Shown one piece after another: positions 10,127-20,209 of a DNA stretch of 25,000 nt (positions are counted from its first letter, which is position 1; each line of letters opens with the position of its first letter). The notes under the pieces were generated by a model. It did not search any database, was not told the origin of the DNA, and was given only the letters and a program-made list of their open reading frames with translations. Source of the stretch: Owenia fusiformis. Taxonomy: Eukaryota > Annelida > Polychaeta > Sabellida > Oweniidae. The position numbers were made by a program, and so were the translations under genes. Where the stretch lies: NCBI GenBank assembly GCA_903813345.2, contig CAIIXF020000237.1:1-25000 (forward strand), written 5' to 3'.

Positions 10127-10290
10127 ATAGACCTCAGAGCAGGGTTACTAGTTTCGAATAACACCCTGCTGGTCTCGGCACAAAAGCTTTCGAACCCCTC
10201 ACTCCCTTCGGTCGTTCGGGGTACAGAAAACGGTTGTGCCGAGACCAGCGGGGTGTTATTCGAAACTAGAAACCCTGCTCTTTGGTCTAT
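10127..10290. repeat. 164-bp hairpin near the right end of the Crypton element
   Basis: The outer arms atagacc and ggtctat frame near-perfect arms of about 47 bp: left about 10137-10183 (gcagggttactagtttcgaa...gtctcggcacaa), right about 10235-10282, with only a few mismatches around a ~50-bp loop. The arms contain the word TTCGAA, also present at the element's left edge. It ends about 8 bp before the empty-site junction. It may be the structured terminus of the Crypton or a small MITE inserted beside it. Confidence 0.7.
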
Positions 10291-10628
10291 ATTTCTTAAA
10301 TATGAGGCCTAAAATTGTCTGCTAGTTGGCCAGAGACCAATATTCCAGCAGAATTTGAGAACAGAATCGATTTTTTCATTCTGCGTAGGCCAAACAATGA
10401 TCTAAAATCACTTTCAACCCTTCTGTGAGTATAAAAATGGTCATGTGAGGCCCGTGGAGGGTCATGGATGAAAGAAAGCCCTCTGAAATTCCGTCAAAAT
10501 TGCAGGTTATTTCTTCATTTTTTACTAAAATAACATGATTTTGAGGGCCCATATCTCACTAAAATTGCTACAATGCAGCGATTTTTATTTTTACAGGCTA
10601 GATACACGTGTCAGGTCAACAGAAACAG

Positions 10629-11126
10629 CATATTTAGACGTATTTGAGGTAGGGCAAATTTACCCTTTCTAGCCTAAATGGATAATTTTTTCACATATTC
10701 AGCCAGTTCCGACGTTTTTATGCATTTTTGAACTAAAAATGATTTATTTGCCAAAAAAATTGCAGAGACAAAAATCAGTGTGATGTCATAAAACATTAAT
10801 ATGATTCCTAAAATTGTCTGCTAGTTGGCCAGAGACCAATATTCTAGCAGAATCTGAGAACATGATCGATTTTTTCGTTCTGTGTAGGCCAAACAATGAT
10901 TTAAATCACTTTCAACCCTTCTGTGAGTATAAAAATGGTCATAAGAGGGCCGTGGAGGGTCATGAATGAAAGAAAGCCCTATGAAATTCCGTCAAAATTG
11001 CAGGTTTCTTCTTCATTTTTGCCTGAATTACATGATTTTGAGGGCCCATATCTCACTGAAATTGCTACAATGTAGCGATTTTTCATTTTTACAAGCTAGA
11101 TACACGTGTCAGGCCAACAGAAACAG
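10629..11126 (+). repeat. Repeat unit 2 of the local array, short form
   Basis: An uninterrupted ~498-bp unit running from catatttagacgtatttgagg to caacagaaacag. Compared with unit 3 it lacks the ~285-bp portion corresponding to 11127-11411, so it joins the end of unit 1 directly to catatttagacg. It provides an empty site for the foldback, the Crypton and the LINE. Internal hairpin words recur in each unit, such as tgctagttgg...ccaatattctagca. Confidence 0.8.
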
Positions 11127-11901
11127 TAAGCATGTGTGATTTTCAAATTGCTACATTGTAGCAATATTTATTTCAAAATACAGCTGTGGGGGAAACTGCT
11201 ATTTACTTAGATTTGGACGAAAATGGCCAAATTTCAGTCAAAATCCTCGGGACACGGGGCCTTTATCGTAGATTTAGTCAATGATGCAACTCTTAGTAGA
11301 AGTTGTGCCATATAGGGAATGGAAGCTGTTTGTCAGAAATATCATTTTCTTCAATGATCTCGGAAATCGTCAGTTTAGATTTGTGACGTCACAGTGGCAA
11401 AGTTAGACTAGCATATTTAGACGTATTTGGGGTAGGGCAAATTTACCCTTTCTAGCCTAAATGGATAATTTTTTTTACATATTTAGCCAGTTCCGACGTT
11501 TTTATGCATTTTTGAACTAAAAATGATTTATTTGCCAAAAAAGTTGCAGAGACAAAAATCAGTGTGATGTCATAAAACATTAATATGAGGCCTAAAATTG
11601 TCTGCTAGTTGGCCAGAGACCAATATTCTAGCAGAATCTGAGAACAGAATCGATTTTTTTCGTTCTGCGTAGCGCAAACAATGATTTAAAATCACTTTCA
11701 ACCCTTCTGTGAGTATAAGAATGGTCATCAGAGGCCCGTGGAGGGTCATGAATGAAAGAAAGCCCTCTGAAATTCCGTCAAAATTGCAGGTTATTTCTTC
11801 ATTTTTTGCTAAAATTACATGATTTTGAGGGCCCATATCTCTCACTGAAATTGCTATAATGTAGCGATTTTTCATATTAACAGGCTAGATACACGTGTCA
11901 G
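11127..11901 (+). repeat. Repeat unit 3 of the local array, long form, interrupted by a LINE
   Basis: A long-form unit of about 775 bp containing both the segment shared with 6472-6708 and the segment shared with unit 2. It starts with a perfect 19-bp palindrome at 11147-11165 (attgctacattgtagcaat). It is cut after gatacacgtgtcag at 11901 by the LINE and resumes at 15463 with gtcaacagaaacagtaagca. Confidence 0.8.
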
Positions 11902-14900
11902 AACATACCCCCGTGATGATCCGAGAGGGGGGGGGGGGGCGGATGATTCATCAAATAATGGACGGATTTCAAAGGAGACAACTACAGGAAACGACAATGG
12001 ACGACGAGATTTGTGCGAAGGATGTGGACGAACTTTCAAGAACTGGCATGGTGTGAGGATTCACCAAGCAAAGGCTAAGTGTTCACCCATCTCAATTCCA
12101 AAGCAGCGCAGTGAGGCTAATACAGCCAACCGTCAGACGGAGGACAATCCAGACCCGGATGCAAACCATAGTGTCAGAGTTGCCCAAGCAGAGGAATTGA
12201 AAGTGACCACTGAAGCACCTAAAGAGAGAGAGAGAAAGGGCCAGTTTGCGAGAGGAAACCAAAGCTCAAACTACCCGCAGCTACTAGTACGGAGTGGAAG
12301 AATCTTGATGATGACCTGGAGGATATTCTCAGCAATGCCCTCAAAGGTGATGCCAAGTCAAAGCTGAACACCCTGGTTCGCCTTGTGTTTGAGGTTTGTG
12401 AAGAGCGCTTTGGCACAGGCTCGACAGGCAGAGGGGATAAGAGAAGATCGACTGGACCAAGCAGACGTCAGAAAGAGATAGGCAACATTAGGCATGATCT
12501 GAGACAGCTTAGGAAGGCCTATAAAACAGCCTCAAGAGCAGGCAAGGAAGGCCTGAGTCAGCTCAGAGACCAGTAAAGATCAAGGCTTAAGTTATTAAGA
12601 CAGACTGAGAGACTACCGAAACGCCAGCGTGAAAAGAGGAAGTCACGGGAGAAGTTCTTTGAGAACCCCTTTCAGTACGTTGGGAACCTTTTGGGCAAGC
12701 CGAAATCTGGAAAGCTCACCAGCTCTAAGGATGAGATTCGAGAGGCAGTAAAGCTAGCTCATTCTGATCCAGACCGAGACACTCCCCTGGGAGCAATGCC
12801 GAGAGTCTATCCCAGCTCCCAAACCAGCTTTTTTATTTGAAGAAGGCGAGATTAGGCTGGAAGAAGTGAAGAAAGTCATCAAGAAAGGCAGAGCTGCATC
12901 AGCCCCAGGCCCTAGCGGTACTTCCTTCAAGATCTACAAGCACTGCCCAAAACTTGTGATCAGACTTTGGAGACTCATGAAAGTGATGTGGCGTAAAAAA
13001 GACCTCCCACAAGCTTGGCTTATTGCAGAAGGCTGCTTTGTGCCAAAAGAAGAGCATTCCTCAACAGTTGACCAGTTTAGAGAGATATCTCTGCTCAGCG
13101 TCGAAGGAAAGATCTTCTGGTCAGTCATATCTCAGAGACTTACTAATTCTTCCTGATGAAGAACAAGTACATCGACACATCTGTACAAAAAGGAGGCATA
13201 GCAGGCTTTGCTGGGTGCATAGAGCACACTGCTGCTATATCACAACTCATAGTAGAGGCAAAGAAACACAAGACCAACCTGTCAGCTGTATGGCTAGATT
13301 TAGCCAAGGCCTACCCAAATGTCCCGCATCAACTCATCAGTACAGCCCTGATCCACTACCATGTTCCCCAGGATGTCATAGATCTTGTAATGAAGCATCT
13401 TGGAGGCATCCAGATGAGGCTCTCATCAGGAACAATCACCACAGATTGGCAGCCCTTGGAGAGAGGAATCATGGCAGGCTGCACTGTTTCTGTGATCATA
13501 TTCGTGACAGCAATGAACATCCTGCTTAGAGAAGTTACAAGAGAATGCAAAGGACCTAAATCAAGTGATGGCATTCGACATCCTCCATGCCGGGCCTTTA
13601 TGGACGACATCACAGTCACAACTGATACAGAGATAGGCACCCGATGGATCCTTAATCGACTGGAAGAGCTGGCAAAGTTGGGGACGGTTGACCTTCAAAC
13701 CCAAGAAATCAAGAAGTTTGACCATCTTGAAGGGGAAAGTGGAAGCTCGATCCATCAAGATGCAAGGAGAGAAGATTCCAACCATTAAGGAGAACCCCAT
13801 CAAGTGTCTTGGTAAGTGGTACGACGACAACCTGTCTGACAAGAACAGCATCATCAACACGTTGGAGCAGCTCGACTGCTGGCTAAGAGCTATCAACAAG
13901 ACATTTCCTGGCAAGTTGAAAACTTGGTGCTTCCAGCATGGAATTATACCAAGATTGAACTGGCCATTCGCCATGTACGACTTCCCCCTGACTGTCTTTG
14001 AGAAGATCGAGAGAACTATCAACAAATACCTCAGAGTATGGATGGGCGTACCAAAATCCTTCAGTAACATCAATCTCTATTGCAGATCATCTCCAGTAGC
14101 ATAACCTGTGTCCTCCCTGGTGGAGGAGTACAAAGTCACCAAAGTGCGCACCTCAATGCTACTAAAGCACTCTAAGGACCCCATCGCCAGGAATACTAAC
14201 ATTCCTTCACCCTCTGGAAGGAAATGGACCCCTGAAGGCGCGCTTTCAGATGCCGAAGCCAGGTTGCGTCACAGCGACATAGTGGGTACAGTTGCTGAAG
14301 GCAGGAAAGGATTAGGAAGCTATGGCAGAGTTCCATGGTCCAAAGCTAACGAAGAGACAAGAAGAAAGATGGTCCAGGATGAGATCAGAAAGTCAGAAGA
14401 AGAAAGAAGATGCGTCAAGGCTACTAGTCTTGGAAGTCAAGGCGCATGGATGATCTGGGGCTCCATTGAGAGTAGAAAGATTTCTTGGCACCAGATGTTA
14501 CAATCTCCTGAAAGCTCTCTGTCATTCCTTCTCCGTGCACTCAGTGACACGCTACCCACTCCAACCAATCTGTCAAGATGGGGACTGATAGAAGACCCAG
14601 CATGTGAGCTATGCGGAGGCCCAGCAACTCTGAACCACATCCTCAGCTCATGCAAAGTAGCTCTCACTGAAGGCAGGTTTACATGGCGACATGATCAAGT
14701 CCTGAAGGAAATAGCCCGACACATAGACCCAATCCTCAATGACCACCCTACCCACTCTGAACCACCTACTCTAATAGCCTTCATGAAGGAAGGAGCATCA
14801 GCCAAGACTACAGCCATGTCAAAGATTAACTACCCCTCACAACCTGGGATTCTTCACAAGGCAACTGACTGGAAGATGTTAGTGGATGTAGGGAAGCGAC

Positions 14901-15462
14901 TTATATTTCCCCAACATGTGGCACATACAACACTCAGACCAGATATTGTCATCATGTCTGAATCCACAAGGACAATCATCTTGGTTGAATTAACAGTCCC
15001 CTGGGATGACAGGATCGAGGTGTCCAACGAGCTCGAGTTGAAAAGGACCAAGTACCAAGATATAGTTCAAGAAGCTACGCAGAACGACTGGAGCACCCAT
15101 TGTTTCCAAGTCGAGGTATGAGCCAGAGGACTAGCTGCAAAATCCTTGAGTTGGATGTTCAAATCTATTGGGATCCCACCTAGGAGAAGAAAGAAGGCCC
15201 TCTTAGAGACAAGCCAAGTGGCGGAGCGGTCATCCAGATGGCTATGGCTGCGTTGTAGAGAGAGCTGGCTGCATCAGTGAGTGGGATTTGATCACCCTGC
15301 TTCCCCACCCATCTGAGTTTGTACGTACTTTAATGGGGCGAAACAAGCAATGAAGATGGGAAGTGCGCTGATGAGACTGTAGCAGCTAATAACAACAAAA
15401 GCCTGTAGTTTAAGTGCCACTGTATGCAGCAGCGATACTTTATCGTTTGGATTCACATTCAG
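11902..15462 (+). mobile_element. R2-superfamily non-LTR retrotransposon with restriction-like endonuclease, decayed
   Basis: This inserted sequence interrupts unit 3 between gtgtcag and gtcaacag; the uninterrupted text is in units 1 and 2 (10613-10625, 11106-11118). It contains, in order, an N-terminal zinc finger, reverse transcriptase, a CCHC finger and a PD-(D/E) endonuclease: the single-ORF layout of R2, NeSL, HERO and related RLE clades. Imperfect repeats gatacacgtgtcag (11888-11901) and gattcacattcag (15450-15462) may be a diverged target-site duplication, in which case the element proper ends at 15449. The 5' part has a 13-G run (11927-11939). There is no poly(A) tail. A HERO-like assignment is a guess; the superfamily is firm. 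Confidence 0.85.
12002..15280 (+). pseudogene. Broken ORF of the R2-superfamily LINE (zinc finger, reverse transcriptase, RLE)
   Basis: The coding track shifts frames. Frame at 12011: zinc finger C-x2-C-x12-H-x5-C, shifted in a GA run at 12223-12236. Then about 12255-12840 in another frame, with an in-frame TAA at 12574 and TGA near 12838. Then 12866-13155 (ASAPGPSGTSFKIYK, FREISLL), shifted at about 13144-13155. Then 13156-13680, holding RT motifs WLDLAKAY (13291-13314), GIMAGC (about 13465) and catalytic FMDD (13597-13608). Then 13688-15280 with in-frame stops TAA 14102 and TGA 15119. The last part keeps the CCHC finger (14603-14656) and the PD...E endonuclease motif in RPDIVIM...ILVELTVPW (14939-14989). 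Family proteins nick a target and reverse-transcribe element RNA onto it. With at least four frameshifts and three stops this copy cannot make it. Confidence 0.85.
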
Positions 15463-15507
15463 GTCAACAGAAACAGTAAGCATGTGTGATTTTTAAATTG
15501 CTAATAA
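15463..15507 (+). repeat. Continuation of the repeat array after the LINE
   Basis: gtcaacagaaacagtaagca and the following text match 11114-11154 of the array, then similarity stops at aaattgcta, the centre of the palindrome found at 11147-11165. This is the right edge of recognisable array sequence. Confidence 0.75.
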
Positions 15508-17490
15508 CAAGGTGTGAGGTTCCATATCCATCCGCCTTTTGGCGTCATGATTAATGTTTAAAAAGTCCATTTAAAAACCTATTGTATTGTTCTAAATAAC
15601 GCCATAGTTGGCTTCTAGGGTACCTAGTATGCCACTATTTGGTATCAAAATAAAGAGGAGGAGTTCAACTTTTATTTGAATTACAAAAATAGCAGTCTCC
15701 GAGCCTTTCGTCCAGTGCCATCCGTACCTCCTGTGCCTTACCTCATGCAGTTGTTTAAATTCCCGCGAAATTTACCTTTCTAAATATTTTGACCTGCTTC
15801 AAAAATATATATTTCTTTGCGTTTGCTACTGATCTTATTCGTTATATTTAATAAAATGTTTATTTCTTATGTAGTAAGAATTCATTTATAAGAAAAATAT
15901 TAAGAAATTCGTAACAAACTGTTAAAAATGAATACTGAGGAATTTGCAAGGTCAGAAATTGTTTATTAACACCGTTGCTATGCAGTTCGTTTTGAAGTGA
16001 CGTCATCCCCATATTCGTAATTTTAATCGTCTAATAAACGAATACAACATGTCGATGTGATGTTTTAATCGATAAAATTGGATTTCTTACATATTTCTCT
16101 ATCTTGTTACTAGATAACAAGTTATGATACTGATGAAATCGCCAGAAATCAACATAATATTATTTGAAGCGTTTTTAGAAAATTTTGACACCGCCATCTT
16201 GAAATCGTGTAGTAATGTTTGAACCCAGTGATTATCGATCTTGACATTTTACAATTTGTTGCTCCGCGGAGATTTTTACCTAAAGACACATCAAATACAA
16301 CATTGATTACCAATTTTGATGGTAAAATCATTTGTAAACGTCATGATTAATGTTATATCAAAGTTTTGGCGTTGTTGATTTCGTAATAAAGAAAGTACTA
16401 ATTTCTGAAGCTTTCTAAGATCGTGCCCCGGGAATTTTAGAACTATTTTAACAACGTCAGAGAGGTAGTGAAGGTACGCAACGAACGAAATGAATTTTGA
16501 GAATGCAAAAATAGCGATGTAGGTCAAATAGTTCCGACGTGAGCATATTAACTACGCGTTTGCCCGTAATCTCAGAATTGAGGAAATAGTAGCAAACGCG
16601 AGTTACAATAAATGGACGCTGATATCTCAAAAAGTAACCTGACTCCCTATAATTTGATGTAGATCAATCGAACCCCTACATGAACAGGCACATTTTGATA
16701 TAAAACACTATGGGGGGGGGGGGGGGTAAGCGTTTTATAATTGATCAAGAACACCATATGTGCAAAGTATTGTTATGAATTTGGTGTTGGATTACGGTAC
16801 TCATAGCATAAGCACAAACACAAATCAACTCCGTTCACCATGACAGACGTGCGTGAACGATACAATATGAGCAACGTGGATAAAGTTCCCTAAGCTCAAT
16901 ACGTCTGTTTAATTTCAAGTGTTATGATAATCTATTTCGCGTGTCAAACGCGATTGAATTTGTCAAGTAAGAGTCTCAGAAATTCCTAAGGAAAGAAAAA
17001 TTCTGTTGAGCATATTATGACGTCACAGCTTATAATGCTAACAATGGACCTGGGGGATTTCTAAGCCTTTTTGGCCTTCGCGGAGATTAAAACTGTGTGG
17101 TTTCCATTGCTATATGACATCATTGCGCTCTTGTCTTGGTTGCCTTGGTAACTGGTGTCAAGACAAGGTGGAATGGCTTTTCAGTGCTTTTTGTATTATT
17201 TTGTCTTAATTTTTAAGCATTGAATGTATGAATTGAACAATTCAAGCTTGAATTCCTTCACAAATATAATTTATTTACAGGTACTTTTCATGTCATTGTG
17301 ATGTCATAGATATGATGTCACTGTGTGTCCTGACATTCTTTTGTCTTGAAAGTAGGTTCTTTAAAAACATCTTCCGCATGCCATCCGGAAGAAATCAGGC
17401 GTTTGTTTTCTCAGACAATGCGCCCCAACACGAGCAAATCTAATACAAGATATGATTGATACAATTAGTTGTCGGTGTGTGAGCCATGCA
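15508..17490. other. Anonymous AT-rich stretch with small palindromes and a G run
   Basis: No gene recognised. Visible items are a 16-bp direct repeat cgtcatgattaatgtt at 15543-15558 and 16339-16354, an inverted repeat cgcgtttgc/gcaaacgcg at 16555-16563 and 16592-16600, a 15-G run at 16712-16726, and an X-box-like motif at 17139-17152. Minus-strand frames at 16149-16527 have no family features. Confidence 0.4.
17139..17152 (+). promoter_or_regulatory. X-box-like motif
   Basis: GTTGCCTTGGTAAC fits the RFX X-box half-site layout with a 2-nt centre. See the related motifs near 3.2-3.7 kb and at 19138. Function unproven. Confidence 0.25.
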
Positions 17491-17495
17491 CCATT

Positions 17496-18879
17496 TAGTC
17501 CATGGTATGACTTCCGAATATGAAGGATCCGTAGCACACTATAGCGCAGCAACATTTGAAGCAATAATTATGAAGGTGTACATGACTTGATTCTTTTAAA
17601 ATACCATTTGCTGAAAAAACTCCCGGCTTTCGGGCCGAAAAATGTCTTTCATCACAAGGGGTCAAAAAACGTAAATATTTTGATTCGAACTTTATACATT
17701 TTTATAAGACATAGACTGTTATTCTAGGCATACGAACAAAAATAATTTATCATAATTTAAAAATATATTATTTAATTTTACCGTAGATGTCGGTGTTTAA
17801 TTAGTGTAATTATGCAAGTGTGTTTTTCAGATTTTGTTTGATCTTTCAAATATGAGCCAAGCCGATTCAACAAAATTATGTGGAATATTCAGGTTATTTA
17901 TGATTGGGAACATATTAGTTTTATTACCATTTAAACATTTTATTACCTGAATTTTTCCATATAATCGGAAGGGGTCTATAAACAAATTATTGTTCATGTT
18001 TTACAAAACATAATACAATAACAAATAAGTAAGATTTATATCTAATTAAATGTTACAGAGGTATTGGAATGTTCATATATTCCAAGGGCATGTCTAATAG
18101 TCAATTAAAGTCATATGCAATCGAACGCCTTGAAATTCTTCCTCGACGTTACTTGTGGCTATCATCAAGTTTTCTGATGGCTGTTCGTTCTTTGACCTTA
18201 CCGCTGGATACAATCAAATTTTAGGAAGATAATGATAACAATTTTTCTCAATTATTCATGAATTTTAACAAGTCTTGGTGGTTGTTTTATAAGCAATTGA
18301 GCTATATCTAACTACGGGAAATAGAATTTTAGCTGTAGTCCCAATTAGTCAAGGAAGAGCAATAGGCCCGCCTTTATTGATAATTTTCACCGCTGAATAA
18401 AGTTATATATCTCAAAAAGTGTTGTTAGACCGATCTTGTGAAAAACTAGCATAATTAAAACATTTGTCATTCCAATATACAAGTGATTAATTTGTAGCAT
18501 TTATCTTACTAATACCTGAGAAACAATACAAAACGTGTATACACTGATTACATATTTATTGGTATTGATAAGAAGATAACCTCAAACTTATAGCTTAGAG
18601 ACCTAAATCATATATTAAAAATCATTTTGTATTATTTTCTGTTGCATTGTATACTCCAAATTGTGAAAAATTGGGATTTTATTTTTTTGTGATTTTTTGA
18701 CCTCTGTTAATGGCAGGCATAATTCAGCCTAAAAGCCGGGAGTATATTGAACAGTTATAATAAAAATTATGAGGGGACATATGTAGATATGTTAATGTAA
18801 GGTCAAATATCGCTGCGCTATAGTGTGCTACCAACTTCTTTATTAGACGTCCTAGAGATTTCATACCATGGACTAATTC
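17496..18879. repeat. 1.38-kb element with long imperfect inverted arms
   Basis: The left arm (about 17496-17680) and right arm (about 18690-18879) match in inverse order through several blocks: ttagtccatggtatga against tcataccatggactaa, gtagcacactatagcgcagc against gctgcgctatagtgtgctac, ctcccggcttt against aaagccgggag, and a ggtcaaaaaa block. The interior is AT-rich with no coding frame. This is the structure of a non-autonomous foldback or TIR element; termini may extend somewhat further and were not fixed. Confidence 0.65.
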
Positions 18880-19790
18880 TCCCAAGATCTGGTTGGATGT
18901 GACTTTTATCCCTTTCCAACAGTAAAAAACTAATTACGTGAAATAGTGAGGAAATTATCAGCCAATTTAACGATGAATTCAATAAAGTCGGTAAAGATGG
19001 ACTGTTCCATGTATTTGAAGATTAAACGTATTTGATTTAACGCCCTAGGAAGAATGTAGCCCACAGTGCCAATAACTTTGAAGGTATATAATTGATTCAG
19101 GAGTAATGTGAACATAAAATAGTGTGACCCTACCTTAGTAACCATGGCAACCAAATAAAATGAAAATGTGATGTAATAGAACAATCAAACTTTGTCAGTG
19201 TTATATTCAATGTACAAGTTATATTGTGTGATGATTTTTAGACAATTTTACGCCTTAGTTTACCTTTTTGCGATTAGATTTCGGGTATTTTGTCCATGGA
19301 TACTGTTGTCATGTAGTGGAATAAGTGATAGGATGTGACCATTTTGCTCAATAAACACATTTATATATCATATCTGACATAAAATATCATGTGCAGTATG
19401 GCAAGTGCAGTTTTAGGCGGTCATATCTTTCACTAGGAGTACTATATACTGTATAGTGTGGTTTTTATTATAACAATATGTGTTTCTTTCAAGTGAAGTC
19501 CTCATGATCGTAAAATACCTTTGGACCAAGGATGCTGAACACCATTACAGAAAGTTTTCTACATACTAGTACCAATTTACCATTATGATTCGCCAGAATC
19601 CCTCTTTGTCTGACGCGTACGCTTGTGTATCTTCTCCCTTCAAAATATAGACAAAGGCGTGAAACCCATAATGCTGATCTCCCTTCAACTTAAAAAACAG
19701 AAATGGTTTATTAATGAAGCTCTTATGTTTGTCATGCAAGATAAAAACTTCAATAATATCGAAGAATAAAAAATTGTCACCCCCCCTATA
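18880..19790. other. Anonymous AT-rich stretch
   Basis: No gene recognised. It includes an X-box-like GTAACCATGGCAAC at 19138-19151. The minus-strand frame at 18930-19184 shares a short phrase (F-YL-AMVT) with the plus-strand frame at 3709, because both cross the same X-box-bearing repeat text. That argues for a shared repeat, not for genes. Confidence 0.4.
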
Positions 19791-19798
19791 GGTTGGTG

Positions 19799-20067
19799 AC
19801 CTGTAGACGATTTAAATAAAATAAATTGGTCAAATTGAAGCAAGTTGAAAATACCTTTTTGAGCCTTTTTAACCTTGAAAAGGTCATTGAAGGTCAAATT
19901 TTAAGTCAGATTTGAATTTCTGATCACTTGTATATGATTTTGAAAAAAAGATTTGGTCAATTTGAAGCAAGTTGAAAACAGACCTTTTTGACCTTGAAAG
20001 GGTCATTGAAGGTTAAACCCTAAATATAAATTCTGATTTGAATTTCTGAAAACTTGTAGATGAATTT
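19799..20067 (+). repeat. Tandem GGTCA-rich repeat, ~127-bp period
   Basis: ttggtcaaattgaagcaagttgaaaa at about 19826 recurs at about 19953. Both are followed by gaccttgaaa-ggtcattgaaggt text and preceded by ctgtagacgattt or cttgtatatgatttt. A third partial start lies near 20053. The same family is present in reverse orientation at about 1020-1110. Confidence 0.7.
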
Positions 20068-20209
20068 GAAAAAAATTGAAGTCAGTCTAAACAGTATTTG
20101 TTAAGTTATTGGAAGTTGTAGGAATTTGTTACAAAAACGGAGGCCATAACAATATGGTAGTACTGTAACATAAAAAGTAGATATCCTGTATGAAAAATTG
20201 TTAACCCTA

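Larger units (their letters stand above)
7536..10298 (+). mobile_element. Crypton-like tyrosine-recombinase DNA transposon, apparently intact
   Basis: Two uninterrupted repeat copies read cataaaacattaatatga (10790s and 11570s). In unit 1 this text breaks after cattatt at about 7535 and resumes with aatatgaggcctaaaattg at about 10299, defining an insertion of about 2.76 kb. It holds one three-exon gene for a Crypton/DUF3504-type tyrosine recombinase (7721-9609), a TATA box, a poly(A) signal and a right-end hairpin (10127-10290). As known for Cryptons, there is no DDE transposase and no long terminal inverted repeat. A 12-bp inverted match (attcgaacatga at 7535-7546; tcatgttcgaat at 10109-10120) could be an inner end, in which case the hairpin would be a separate insertion. 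Confidence 0.75.
6472..10628 (+). repeat. Repeat unit 1 of the local array, interrupted by two mobile elements
   Basis: Host-repeat sequence survives in three pieces: about 6472-6708, 7426-7535 and 10299-10628. The first matches about 11232-11467 of unit 3 (including ggcctttatcgtagatttag and gatgcaactcttagtagaag). The second matches 10691-10800 and 11474-11580 (agttccgacgtttttatgca and tcagtgtgatgtcataaaac). The third matches 10802-11126 and 11584-11901 (aattgtctgctagttggcca). Insertions at 6709-7425 and about 7536-10298 account for the gaps. No protein-coding capacity was seen in the unit. Confidence 0.8.

Noticed and set aside
11570-11875. 101-codon minus-strand frame in the repeat unit
   Set aside because: Equivalent positions in units 1 and 2 differ by indels and do not keep the frame, and no domain is recognised.
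13561-14073. 170-codon minus-strand frame
   Set aside because: It is antisense to the reverse transcriptase region of the LINE, whose plus strand carries the FMDD and other RT motifs.
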